Shown here: positions 1 to 12,308 of the stretch, piece after piece | How the letters are laid out: each line of letters begins with the position of its first letter | Numbering within the stretch: position 1 is the stretch's first letter | Assembly: GCA_900618425.1 (NCBI GenBank) | Contig: UZAN01040575.1 | Coordinates: 1-64,000, forward strand | DNA: 64,000 nucleotides | Direction: 5' to 3' | Source of the DNA: Echinostoma caproni | Lineage: Eukaryota > Platyhelminthes > Trematoda > Plagiorchiida > Echinostomatidae | Notes under the pieces: generated by a model | What the model was told of the DNA's origin: nothing | Database searches by the model: none | What the model saw: only the letters and a program-made list of their open reading frames with translations | Translations under genes and position numbers: made by a program

Positions 1-130
1 GATTGGCCTGTGGCCACTATCAGTCCTGTGCAACCTGACCTGACCTGACCTGACCTGAACCGAACTGGACGCTCGATTGGCAAGAGCCATATTCGTCCTG
101 TGCAACTGAACTGACTTGATTTGAACTTTT
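1..130. repeat. Imperfect ~74-base tandem repeat with a CCTGA run
   Basis: GATTGG...GTCCTGTGCAAC at 1-35 recurs at 75-105, with similar following text (CTGA-rich then GAACT). Four to five CCTGA/CTGAC units lie at about 35-58. The array enters from the left edge, so its full size is unknown. Confidence 0.65.
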
Positions 131-490
131 TATAATAAACCATTTTAATAACCTTGAAATGTGCTACAGCATGCTAGACGATAACTCATCGCGTGGCTGG
201 TCAAAAGCATAATCACCTCGTTTGACTAACAAGACACCGAATGTCATCGAACAGAGGAGTTATAATTGATATGAAGAACACTGTTAATTCATTGTAACAT
301 GGAAAATGATGGTGAAAAATCGGTGAGTTGTCAGGTTTCCCATTCAGAATGCGTGTAATAATTGATTCATTAATTTAATAGCAAACATCATAAACAGATT
401 TTTATCAGTTTTTTCTGTATAGAAAAATTGACCATATGGTCCATTGAACACACATGCTCAATCGTGGAATTTTGTTTCATGGATGATTTT

Positions 491-512
491 GCGTTACCTC
501 TAGGGGTAACGC
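491..512. repeat. Hairpin with 8-bp stem
   Basis: GCGTTACC and GGTAACGC are perfect reverse complements around a 6-base centre. It sits 18 bases before a longer palindrome. Confidence 0.7.
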
Positions 513-529
513 TCACTCATCACTCGCTC

Positions 530-557
530 ACTCATCATGCCAGCTGGCATGATGAGT
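530..557. repeat. Perfect 28-bp palindrome
   Basis: ACTCATCATGCCAG followed immediately by its exact reverse complement CTGGCATGATGAGT. Function unknown. Confidence 0.85.
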
Positions 558-3500
558 GTTCTTCTTCCTCTGTCGTGGCAGCCTAATGTTTGGGAGGTGC
601 ACGTTATTCGCCCCAAAAATTGTATTTTTCTATACTCGCCTAAAATAACGTAAAATGAAAGTAAAATGAAGATAAAAATTCCATCATTGTCTCACGTATT
701 GAACAAATTAAACAATGTCCCCTTAAGTTTACGATCTTATAAAATTGCTATTATGACGGCAAAATAATTGTAATGTACAAGGTTGCTATTTTCGTACTGT
801 TCTGTCTTCAAGCTTATTGAAATGGTACTATAAGTGAGTTGTTGCTTCATCGATGTTTACATCGCATATATGCGAGGATGTTCCCACAACCTTGTGGACA
901 CATGCATTGGAGTAAAATAGATTCTCTATGATTATTTGTGTGTTTCCAGTGTTTATTCTACGGTAAACTGTGGTATATTGGAGTCCCTTTGAATTATTTT
1001 TTGAGTCCCATAAGAGTCCTCGCTGATTATTTCTGCATCCAGAAATAGAGTCGAACGGGACTCTCCGAAATGAGACTTGGATTCGACTCTAATGAGACTC
1101 GCTTGGAGATAAACTGAATTCTACTAAAATAAGACTACATGCATTGGATAATCGATACAATTGCCTTACTTTCAACATCCAACTTTAACATTTATGCCGC
1201 GTTCCGCGCTGAGCGCCTGCTCAATTTACCCAGTTTACAACTAATACATGTAAGGTATAATTTACCTACTCAAACTGTTAAGCTGCAGTTGTACTCCTCG
1301 TAGCTTGACAGGAACTCATTTTTTGTCCTATTCGAAATTAGCGTTTTCCTTGCAATAAAAGTGGAAAAAATGTCAAATGCCACTGTTCAAAATATATAAC
1401 ATGTGCTTATAATGTGTACATCAAGTGAAACCAAAAAAGATCACCTTCTAATTTTTGGAGTCTCTTTTGTGGGATTATTGCTAGGGTAGCTTCTTCCTGG
1501 TCTTTTGTTACCAGTGTTCTGTTCTGCAACTATAATTTGGGTAGATGATCAAACCAAATAAAGTCAAGTCGAGTTTTTGCTTTATGCACCCCGAAAGGTG
1601 GATATTCAGCGGTCGACATAATAAAAACCGCTTTAACAATGCGGTATTCGTTATTGGTTTTACTAAAATTGATGCTGGTACATACGCAGCAATGCAAGAG
1701 TATATATAGAGTATAGCTCACTTAATAAAATGCAATGCTTCTGTCATCACTCACAATATAATGAATCTGTTAGATAAATACTTTGAAGTATTAAAAGACA
1801 CCTTACTGGGATTACCAACAAAGTCCACTAAGTTATCTGCGAATTCAGTTGATTGTACGTCGCACGTGAACATGTTAATATACAGCATTTCCTCTCTTGG
1901 AGTAGTTGATTTTGATATTGTGATCGATTAAATACGTTCCCCAACATGATATATATTATTTCATTATGCTAACTGTGATACATTCTCCTACTCAACCCGT
2001 TTCAGAACCCGAATGGATGGAAAAAAGACTGATACATCGACTGAGACTTACCTCTAAATATTATTTAAAACAAATGTGCAGATTNCTAATAAAATACAAT
2101 CAATTATGGCTGATGCTGCTCACAAAATTAAACACTAAATTTGTTGCTTTAAACTAGTGACGTGACTACATTTTATTGATAATTAAACAATTTGTGGAAG
2201 CTGTGGAAGCTGCAATAGCAATAATTTGTTCCAATCTTTTTCGTACTATTTTGAAAAGATTGCACGATTCTGATAAAATTTCAATAGAACTCAATTAGTA
2301 GTATTCTTAAAGACGAGTTGCAACGGAACTGAAGTAGGTTTACCGTGCCGCTATACTGACAGGGCCTTCCCTGGATCTAAACAGATTGTGTATTGATTGA
2401 CCCAGCTGAGGGTTGGACCTCACACATAAAACAATCGTACTACCCACTTAAACGTCGGGCAGCTAACTACACTCTTTTATTCAGCCTATACAAAATGTAG
2501 CATAATTATGTGCGTGCAAAAGACGTTATCAGGCGTGTTAACTTGCAAATTCCCTATTGCACATAACTCATAATTACGGAAATGGATCCATCTATCACGA
2601 TTGTTTCACTGGAGTGTAATGAAAGTCTACTCTGAGTTCACTTGTAACCAGAAGGGAATTCATAAAAATGTAATGACAATGTTTAGGCAAATAGGTTTAA
2701 AGACTATTTAAGGGGAAAAGAAAGGAAGTCAAAATTTACAGAGAGTAAAGAAATGAAAGAAATTTATTTTATTTGCTTTATAATAAACTGGGTTTCAATC
2801 TTATCTCATTTTCATCATTTTCGTTTGGGTGTATGTGTCAAGAGCTTACTTTTAAAATCAAGTATAACTTCTCAAATCCAAACATGGCAATGTACCCGTA
2901 CCCATGGCAAAACCTTACATGATCTGCATAGGCATGATTATGAATCATATGAAAACAATTTTTCGCCTTTGCATTCATGTTATAATATTACAAACAGAGC
3001 CAAGTGGCCGTGGCAGCATAGCATATGAAGTTAGGACAAATTACCTTAGGCCAACTGCATACCTGATCTAGAATTTCAATAACGTGGTAAACGTTTATTA
3101 AAGTTGAGCTGCAATAAAAGCAAGCTAAAAGTGATTCAGCATAAAAAAATTAATGTAAACTAGAATAAAAATATAACACATATATGTAGCAAAAGTTATT
3201 TTATTAGGCTATAATAAGTTAGTCTGCGAAGTGGGTATAGTTTATACTCAGTTCAATCTACGGAAACGTGGATAAAAGTTCCGGTTTATTCCATTCAATC
3301 AAATGTTGAACTCGGTAGAAAAATTGTCTATTTTTGTCTGTATTAAGTTCAGTGGGAAAATATTTTAATTAAAAAAGCAATACAGGAAAACTTAAAACGA
3401 TGATTTTTTCAAAACTTCTTCAAACAAATGGTTAGTCTTGTGTTCAGCAAACATGAAAATTGGGTTAGGATACAAAATGTACGAATAAATTATCTATTCA

Positions 3501-5073
3501 TGTACATAAAGTTGCACGATTAAAGAGGGTTTCAAAATTGAGGGGTTATTTTATTTATCCAAAATATATAGAACTGTCAGTGCTGGAAAAACGATGAAGC
3601 GTCGAACATAGAATTGTTTATATCCCTCTCATATTGCACAGCTTAAAACCAAGGATGTAAGTTGAGTATTTGTTGCACTTTGTTCAACATCGGTGTTATT
3701 ATTGTGAAAATTCTCTCCCGAACACCAGAATGACGTAAATTACTGAAAAAGAAAATTACTAAGATACCGGTGAGGGTTAATAATTATGAAAAAGTTTACT
3801 TCGTGGTTTGCAAGATAAGGTCTGATAAGACCAACCGTATACCGACTAAGTGTTTGCAAGATGTAGTCCCCTCATACAGGAAGTTCGTGTTCTTCCAGCG
3901 GTAATGCTTAAAATGCGAGAGAAAACATTTTTTGGTTACCAAATGAGATGTTATAAACTGCTACATTATTTAAGAAGATTACTTTTTGTCTCAGTGTTTT
4001 AAAAATCATCTTTATATTAGGGAAAGATGACCCAAAAATCAATAAGTTGTCTTTGCCAGAATTTATTTAAAAATTTAGTTTATGATTATTATCTTTCAAA
4101 GAAATACTGAAAGACTTTGATATTTGTTCTCATGTGCAGTTATTATCATAGCAGTTTCCAGTAAAATTGTTAAGGTAAGGTTCTTCGTGTTAAAGTTTCA
4201 TATGAGAAATTGATGATGCTGCAGAAAAACTTATCAACCCCCAAAAAGCAGTTCAAATGTCAAACCAAAAACGACGGTTGATAAGACTGATTAAGATCTT
4301 AATATGTTGGTATCAAAAACAAGACGTGTGTAAAAATATAGACATAGCAGCTAATTTTCTGTGCCACCATGAGTTCGCACAATGAATGCTTTCCAATCCC
4401 TACTGCTTGTGCACTGCAAATGTGACGTTTGACCTTGGTATTGATTTTGCCTATCTGAACATTTTGTCTAAAGATTTATGGTAGTTCTGATTAAACTTTC
4501 GAATCAATTTTTGTACGCAGCTGAAAAGACAGTGCAAAACAGATGAATTGAACCTTTACTGTGCTGATGATACCTTATGAAACAGTTACTTCCGAAATTT
4601 ATAAAACAGGTGATTTCTGTATGTCTGTATTTAGTTTTTTTGGCTAGTGCTACTATAGCACTATCCTTTAAATTTTACATCCTTTTATTGAATGAAAATA
4701 ATAAAATTTTCTGGAGGGTTGCGGCGGCCAGCCAAACGGCTGATATGCAACATACAGAGAATGGTTACAGTTGGTTGATAGTAGTGGGATTAGAACGCAC
4801 ATCGTCCGGAGTGACAATCTGATAACCTTTACTGCTTGAAAGCCACCACCCTTTATTTGTTGAGCTACTACATACGCTCACAAATAGCTGTTGCTGCTGT
4901 TCCAAGAGTTGAACTACAGTCAGCTGTGTTCAAACTAAAAACACGGGTGGTACTTAAATAGTCAAGGCTGCAGATACATCGAATTATTATCAGTGTAGCA
5001 CCATCATTTAAAAGCGTCTAAAAAAAGTAGCATGGATAACAAACCCGCAATTTGACGCACATTTTGCTTTGAG

Positions 5074-5087
5074 CACACACACACACA
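5074..5087. repeat. (CA)7 microsatellite
   Basis: Uninterrupted CA repeat. Confidence 0.9.
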
Positions 5088-8000
5088 GCATTTGAGAATT
5101 GTTATCCGCAACACGTCATGCAAATAGATTCGTTAGTTGAAAAGGCTTACTCCGAAAAAAATGATCACAGGTTCATACCCTGAATCCACCTAAAAATAGG
5201 AAAAATCTTGTTAACCAGTTGAATAAAATCAAGCATTAAATTGTGAGCTTTCAATAAGTTGTGCGTAGATGCTAAGTGCCATCTATCTTCAGTACTTTGA
5301 TTTAATACCTGATTCCCAAACAAAAAATTGTAAAAGAAACCGAGGGTTTTCCAACCAGTGAATTAAGTTCATTTCATAATAATGAAAAAATGCTGAAAAC
5401 AACCAAACTGCATAATTTACTTACTTCAATTTGTGGTCAAAATATTATAGTTGATACAGAGCAGATGGGATAGATGACTAACAAAAAACCGTTTTCTCTG
5501 ATGAAATCAACTCCGTTATGAGTTTATTCTATTACTATTACTATTGATTTTCCCTAGACAACATGTCAGCTTTATCTTGTTTCTATTTGAATGGGCTTAT
5601 TTGCTAATCACGGACAATATGCACTGCATATAGTCTTGTGCTGTAGTTTGGTATTTCTCCCCTTAGGGAATCATTCAGTACACTAAATGCATTTATGTAA
5701 TGAGATTGATGTGTAGTGGCTGATGAAGAGCAGCGGATGAAATAAAAGTTCATACACAGTGCTTATTGCCTGTGAAGATTGAAAGAACTCATCTAAACAA
5801 ACAACATCAAGAATTCAGTTTAGTTATTCACTTTCGGTGTTTGTCGTCGACCTACTGATGAGTTTCAACAAGAACGAAAAGAGCTATTAATTAATCCTAT
5901 TTGATCATCATACCTAATAGTCTGTTTCACAAATAAGGTTTTTGCTTTTAGGCACCAACGTCGATATGAAAAATAAGGTTCTGCAATTAGACCTCTTTGC
6001 AAAAGCTGATTCAGTGTAAAGAGACATCAACACTTCTTACACTACTACTCTGTCAGTTTGCTTTCATACCAAAATCTAGCGTAATAAGTTTCCCGAAACA
6101 TGTGCTCATTTCTAATGGTTTAAAGAAGCAATTACAAAGGTTTTCAAACATTTTGGTGGAAAATATAACGATGAAAAACTACTTGAATAATCGGATTCTC
6201 CTTTATCTCGAGGTCAATTTTTGATTTCCCAAGAGTCACAACTCAGTTCTTCAAAATATAATTTATTGATTACTGGTTTTGGGTGATAACATCAATTATC
6301 TTGAGCAAAACAACTCGATATAAAAATTAATCAGAGGAAAACTACTAAATGTCACCAAGAAGTGAAAATGTTCGTACTTATTCTTAGAACTAAAACAGTA
6401 GATCTTCAGGACCGTTATTGAGCCAATAGACAGTAGAATCACACTAAATCTGAAGACAAAACAAACCTACACGAATGCCATCGGAATTCAAGTGAAAAGT
6501 ATATACAGAGCAGATATAATGTCATCAAATGGTACGAACTGTTGCTCTTTGAACGAAAATCAGACAACCACCCACATCAGGAACCGCAAACTTAAAAGTT
6601 TCCATTGAAGCCATAAGTCACCACACGTCTTTCCGGAATTCGGAAGTACTTGATTTATTAGCTAGAAGTCTAATTTTTGATAGTCTCCTGTTTCTCGAGT
6701 TAGTCTTGGTTGATTGCTTGTAGCGTCTTTTGAGCTCCATCATTCGAGAAAACTCACGAGTAGAAATGCATTGTATTGCATTACCGAGTTATAAATAAGC
6801 TTTCAGTCAAAAGAAAACTGTTGTCTGGTTGGATTTCCTTGAATCTGTACATTGACAGAGGGAGATGGGGAGATGGAAGTAAAAATAAATTCAAGGCAGT
6901 TTTCGGGACTTAGATCGGATAAAGTGGAAAACGTAACGCGGTGGAATAAGTTTGTGTTGCATGCAGCCAGTTCTGATTGGTTAGATATGGAAACAGAAAT
7001 GATGATACCATCAGCATACGTAAATTATTTTACGGAGAAGTAATAGGCAATTCGCTGATATAAGTCGTAAATGATCGGGTGATAATACAACACCTTGAAG
7101 TACACTCGAACTATTGAATGTTGTCATTAACTGTCTTTTTTCTAATTTTACATGCTGATATCTTAGCGAAAGGTAATCACTAATTCATTCAAGAAAATAA
7201 GTGGGACAACCAACCGATTGGAGCTTGTTAAGTACAAGAGAACGGGGCACCGAATCAAAAGGGCAAGAATAATGAAGAAATGCACTGTGTATATATTTGG
7301 TTTTCTCTTTTAGGGACTTGCAGTGAATTAGAGAAGAAACGGCATCCAATGTAGAGCGACTATGTTCGCATGCAAACTGATAAATGCTAACTAAAGCGGA
7401 TGAAGAATTGACCGCTCCATCAATGTGAAACCATTGGAATTGAGGGCCTGAAATGCTTCCCATTTGGGGCCTTTGTCGTTCCTTTGTAGATGGGTGTAAT
7501 TCTCATCGGGCGAAAGCGATCCGGAATAGTTCGGAGTTCGAGTGAAGGATCAACTGTGTGCAAAAGTGTGAGACAATGGGACAGCCCATGTTTAAGTGTA
7601 GCACTTTAGTTATCTGGACCTGGTTTGGTCGACACCTTAAGAGAATGCATGTGTTTATACATTTCACTAAGATAACGTGTTCGCAGAACTCGAGTCAATA
7701 TAACTGGGCCATGTGTCAGATAAAGATTGAATAAATAAATGTAATCAGTTTTTCGATATCAATAGACAGATGTCAGCGGACCAGGAAATCATTTTCTTCT
7801 GCCTGCGGAGTAGTTTGATTTCATGCCATAGATTTACATTTCTTGATCCCAGAAAACCGACTTTCATAAAGGTAATCCAACCGTCTTATTTCACTCTTAG
7901 TCAGACAAGCAGTTTAGCCCTTCTGTCACATCAAAATGCACGTTCCTTTTCACGACGAAGACATTTAACAAAAGGTGTTGATACTCTGCCCTGTTGAAGG

Positions 8001-8524
8001 GTCAGCGTTATCACAGGACAGCACATGTCAAAAATGTGATTTAACACATCTTTTAGCAATGTCATATAGGACAATCAGGTTGTATTTAAAGGAAAATAAT
8101 CGGTAAATACTTCAGGATACTATCTTAACAGAGCAATACAGTCTGGGGAAAGATCGCTCTGACGGAACATGATATTCTTTCTGTCAGTGAACCTGTTGAG
8201 TTATACCTCACATTTTCATTGAAATCTTTACCAATTGCCAAAACGCATTGTAACTATTTTCACAACAGCCGCATCGTCCGTTGTCCAACAGTTTTTTGGA
8301 AGCTAATCAAAATCAAGACGTTTAACCAAAGACTTTAAATTTGAAAATGTCCCTCAAGTTTGTTCTATTGTTCTCATTTTTCTTCAACGATAACTTTTTG
8401 TTTCAAAGCATCACGTATTCTTATTTACTTTAAATCAATGGTACTTTATATATAACATATTTTGATAGACAAAGTATTTATATATATGTACATAGAACAT
8501 ATTCATTGATAATCCAACGGAATG

Positions 8525-8566
8525 ATTTATTTATTTACTTTATTTATTATTTATTTATTTATTTAC
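8525..8566. repeat. (TTTA)n simple repeat
   Basis: About ten TTTA units with small interruptions. Confidence 0.85.
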
Positions 8567-11500
8567 TCTTCAGTATTTTGAGCCTTTCTAAGACATTCAC
8601 GTGTTTAGACGGACTAGTAGAATATGCAACACATCGCATAACTGGTTTTATTACTCATGAACACCATAGCATCACGTTATTCAAGTTTTTAAGTTTATTG
8701 AGGAGGCAATCAAAAAGTAGAGCTTCAATATTAATTACGGATAAATGTTCTCCTATTCATACAGAATTTACGCTGAATACGGAATCATAGATTTCTCTCG
8801 CGTCTAAAACTATGCACGTGGACTAGCTGGTAACCACAGCATGCGAAACACTAATCTGATCTACTCTAATGCCTACCGATTTACGTGTGATGTGCAGTGT
8901 ACTATTCCAAGGTAATGCTGAGGAACTGAAGACCAGCAGTTGCATCATGTTCAACAACGAAGCCCCATTGACTGGACTGCCCATCAAACGGCTGAAAACT
9001 TTAACACTAAGTATCGACAGAAGCCAACACAATAAGTGCGAAAAACATTCCGGGTACGACTTAAATGCTACATAATTGTAAAATTCTCCATAACCAATAA
9101 GAATGGTCATGAGAATGGGCTAATTATGATGGAGATTGGAATATATGTCCGGGATTTTCTTTCCTATTTTGTTTGTGGCTAATAAAGTTTTCTGTTAGCA
9201 ACTAGAGAACGAGATAAGCTCAAAGAACCCTGTTTGTTTTAATGGTAGGAAGACATTTTAAATGCCGTTCAGGATGTATTTTATCACATAAGACACCCTC
9301 GGAATGCATTTCGCGAGGAGAATTATTACATTAAATTTTGGTTTATTTTTCTGTGTTGATAGTAATGTTTTCATTGTTAAAAGAAGGTAAAAGATACTGA
9401 GCTTTAGAGAATGTCAGATTTAAAAGTTTGAAAATGAAACAATTATTTATTATGTGATTGCAATTTATTGATAACGAGAAGAAAATTCATCATTATGTCG
9501 AGGTGAAGGGAAAAGGCGGATTTCCCACTGTTACAAATGGATAGTCGACTGTAAAGGAACAACTGGAGTTATCAAGTGTTGGCCTGTATTGCACAATAAA
9601 ATATTTAGATATGGAATGAGTGTTTAAGTAGAAACCATCAAGAAACTATCGATCGCCTAATTGTAAGAAACATAAACCAAACTTTGGAAAATTGGAGGTT
9701 TTTAAACCAATCTCTTGTTTATGGTCCAACAGAGAAATACGTCTCAAACGTCAAGGAAACTATCTTTTACCAGCCCATTCTTACAAATGCTTACGGTCAG
9801 TTTTCGTTTAGCACCCCTTTGGGGAATACACCTAAAATATCTTTTGGTCAACCTGTGTCGCTATCTTTAAAAAGCGAAAAAGCCCATATATTCCGTGAAT
9901 ATTAGTCAATTTGAAAAACAGAATGGGTAAAAAAGCAACAATAAATAGGTGCGCTGATTCCGTGAAGTATGATTGCTGACAAAGTGGTGAAAACTGAGGA
10001 ACTGGGTATGACCCACTTGTCAAAACCCAGATAAATTACATTTTGGATCGTGTGTTTTTGTAGTCTTATGGCTAAAGTGATTAGGAATATTGGAGTGTAA
10101 AATTCTTATTTCATTCAGGATATTTCATTCCTTTTGATAGATGAAAAACAACATTTGCCATTTATCATGGAAATATCTTATCTTTGGAAACAGATATGAA
10201 GGATCTGGTTTAGAAGTATGATATGTTTCAAAATGAAAACCCCTAAATCAGACGAAACGGTTCATGAAGACCAGATGAACTAACGTGGTCTAGTCGGTTC
10301 ATGGTTTCAATGATTACTTCCCGCCTTTCATTGCGAGAAATAATGTCAAAAACACGTTGAAAACACCAATTTTATCTCCTTGAATTTTTTTGGTCCTAAC
10401 TAAATCAGAAGGATTCGTTGCAAAGAGCTCTAGCTCCATTCACATCACCACCCAGTCACAATTTTTGGCGACATAAAGTACGGCTTTTAGACTTCTTTCG
10501 GTTCCAACGATGGTACTGAATTAAGCTGTTTTCTGATTAAGAATCCGATATTATTTCTGAAACCATGTCACTGGATACAAAACTCCCTTTATTTTCTGGC
10601 GGTACGGAGTACTCTTACTTGTATCCACACTCCAAATGTGAGTTCTTCGATGTGAAGGAATTATTGAAACGATTCTTTGTCATAGTAAGCTTAGTTATGC
10701 GATACAACTGGTTGCTCTCTTCATTAGCCACATTTTCCGATTAGAGCGCAGGATCCGATGGCTGAGTTTTGGTATTTTCGTTATTTATTATAAAATGGAA
10801 AATACAATCGTCTAGTTTCTGAGGTATTAATGGATATCATCAGTATCTACTGTGCTTCATCGCTCAGACAGGTCTCGTGGTTTTGCCACATCTTGCCTGT
10901 TATACGTCAGTCGCAAGAAGGCCATTTTATTTCATACTAGATTGGATGGATTCCGTTATTTATTGTGCTAGTTTTAAATCAATCAACTAACATTCACTAA
11001 GATTTAGTCCGGTTTGGAGTTCATATGTGTATTTGTGAACAAAACGATTTATATTTTACCATGACCTATTTCATGCTTGTGATTGCACCAGTCCTTTCAC
11101 CATGGTTAAGGCTAGGTGGCGTTGCGAACGTTTTGCAAAAGGTTTTTTCTTCACCTTCTAACCAAATCACGAAATAAAATAGAAGAGTTTGTTTTTTTAG
11201 TACTCTAACAAGCTAATAAAATGTACAGTCAAAGTATATGGATTTTTTTTTTCTGTACCCGTTGAACTGCAGTGAAATATGTTTTGGCATAAATTATGCT
11301 ACCTAGATCTATTGTTCTCTCTCAGACCGTTACCGATTTTATACCACAAAACATTTCGCTCACCTCATTGTATGCATTCTAGTCGCAGTCATACAATCAT
11401 TGGACATGTAAGTCCCAGGATTGCTTTTTACCCTTCATCTTCGGGAACGTTCATCACTTGGCGGTGCTCCATTATGCTCTTTTTATTTGTTTTTAACTTC

Positions 11501-12145
11501 ACGTAGAGTTTCATATTTGCCATGAACACTTGAAGATTTTCACCTCAGCACAAGCACCCGCAATTTGGTGTGGCTCCAGCGTATTTTTATTGACAAATCT
11601 TGGTGTTTACCAGGTTTTATCACATGAAGGAGATCCACAGTCACTTGGCTGCTCCCAACTTGATTCCCCATTAATTTTAATTTTCTATCTGATTATGGGT
11701 TTGTGAGGTTTTCGCGCTTTTGCAACATTACTGCCAACTTTAACAGTTTATTCTGAAATGATTATCGAAAATATCAAGTGTATTTAATGCAGTGCTTCAC
11801 ATTTGACACTTTTCAAACACTTGAGAACGAATATGTACTCGAGGTATCGTAAGATCCTTTTCACAGACGTATGTTGATTTGTCGCGTTGTGTTCTCTTTT
11901 TCAGCTTCAGTGTAACAAAAAGAGTGACGAAGTGGTTAATTGGTTAGGATTGATCCATATTTTGATGCTGGTTGATTAGTTTCAATGGAAAACTGAATCC
12001 TCAACTGGAACAGTCAAACTTATGGCGGTTTAGGCTTTTCGCTAAATAGGCTATTTTTGGCCGCTAGGCATGAACACTTAATCCCATTTTCTGTCATATT
12101 CGTTTTTTGAATGATTCTTTTGTTTTTCTACACTTGAAAATATAG

Positions 12146-12308
12146 ACCCCGTTACGTCATGGCTCAGTAAACCTTCAATCGCGTGTGTCCGGTTCAAACA
12201 ATGCTTTAGTTCCCTCTTCAATGTCAACAACAGGATCAGATTCATCCAAAGAGACTACGGTCTCCAAATCCGGTGCCCCTGTTATCAAAGAATTCGAGAT
12301 TGAGTTTG
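12146..12308 (+). CDS. Exon 1 as seen: low-complexity N-terminal segment of the F-BAR RhoGAP-like protein
   Basis: The acceptor is the TATAG ending at 12145, after a T-rich run; the donor GTAAGT starts at 12309. The frame is open for 54 codons and ends with one base (G) of a split codon, which joins the GT opening of the next exon to make Gly. Residues are Ser/Thr-rich (SSMSTTGSDSSKETTVS), followed by an acidic/aromatic IKEFEIEFG end that leads into the helical part. An in-frame ATG lies at 12221, and an out-of-frame ATG at 12159 hits a stop at once. The exon may be internal, or the first coding exon of a trans-spliced mRNA, since flatworms use spliced leaders. The phase match to an exon 25.6 kb away supports it, but the low-complexity content makes it the least secure exon with the last one. 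Confidence 0.55.

Larger units (their letters stand above)
1..12145. other. Upstream or 5'-intronic sequence without a supported gene
   Basis: Open frames here are short (up to about 95 codons) and have no recognisable protein family, no convincing splice pairs and no codon pattern like the exons. What can be seen is an imperfect tandem repeat at the left edge, a palindrome/hairpin pair near 491-557, a GAGTC-rich patch near 981-1100, simple repeats at 5074 and 8525, and one N at 2085. The true 5' exons and promoter of the F-BAR gene may lie here or further left; I could not identify them. Confidence 0.5.
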
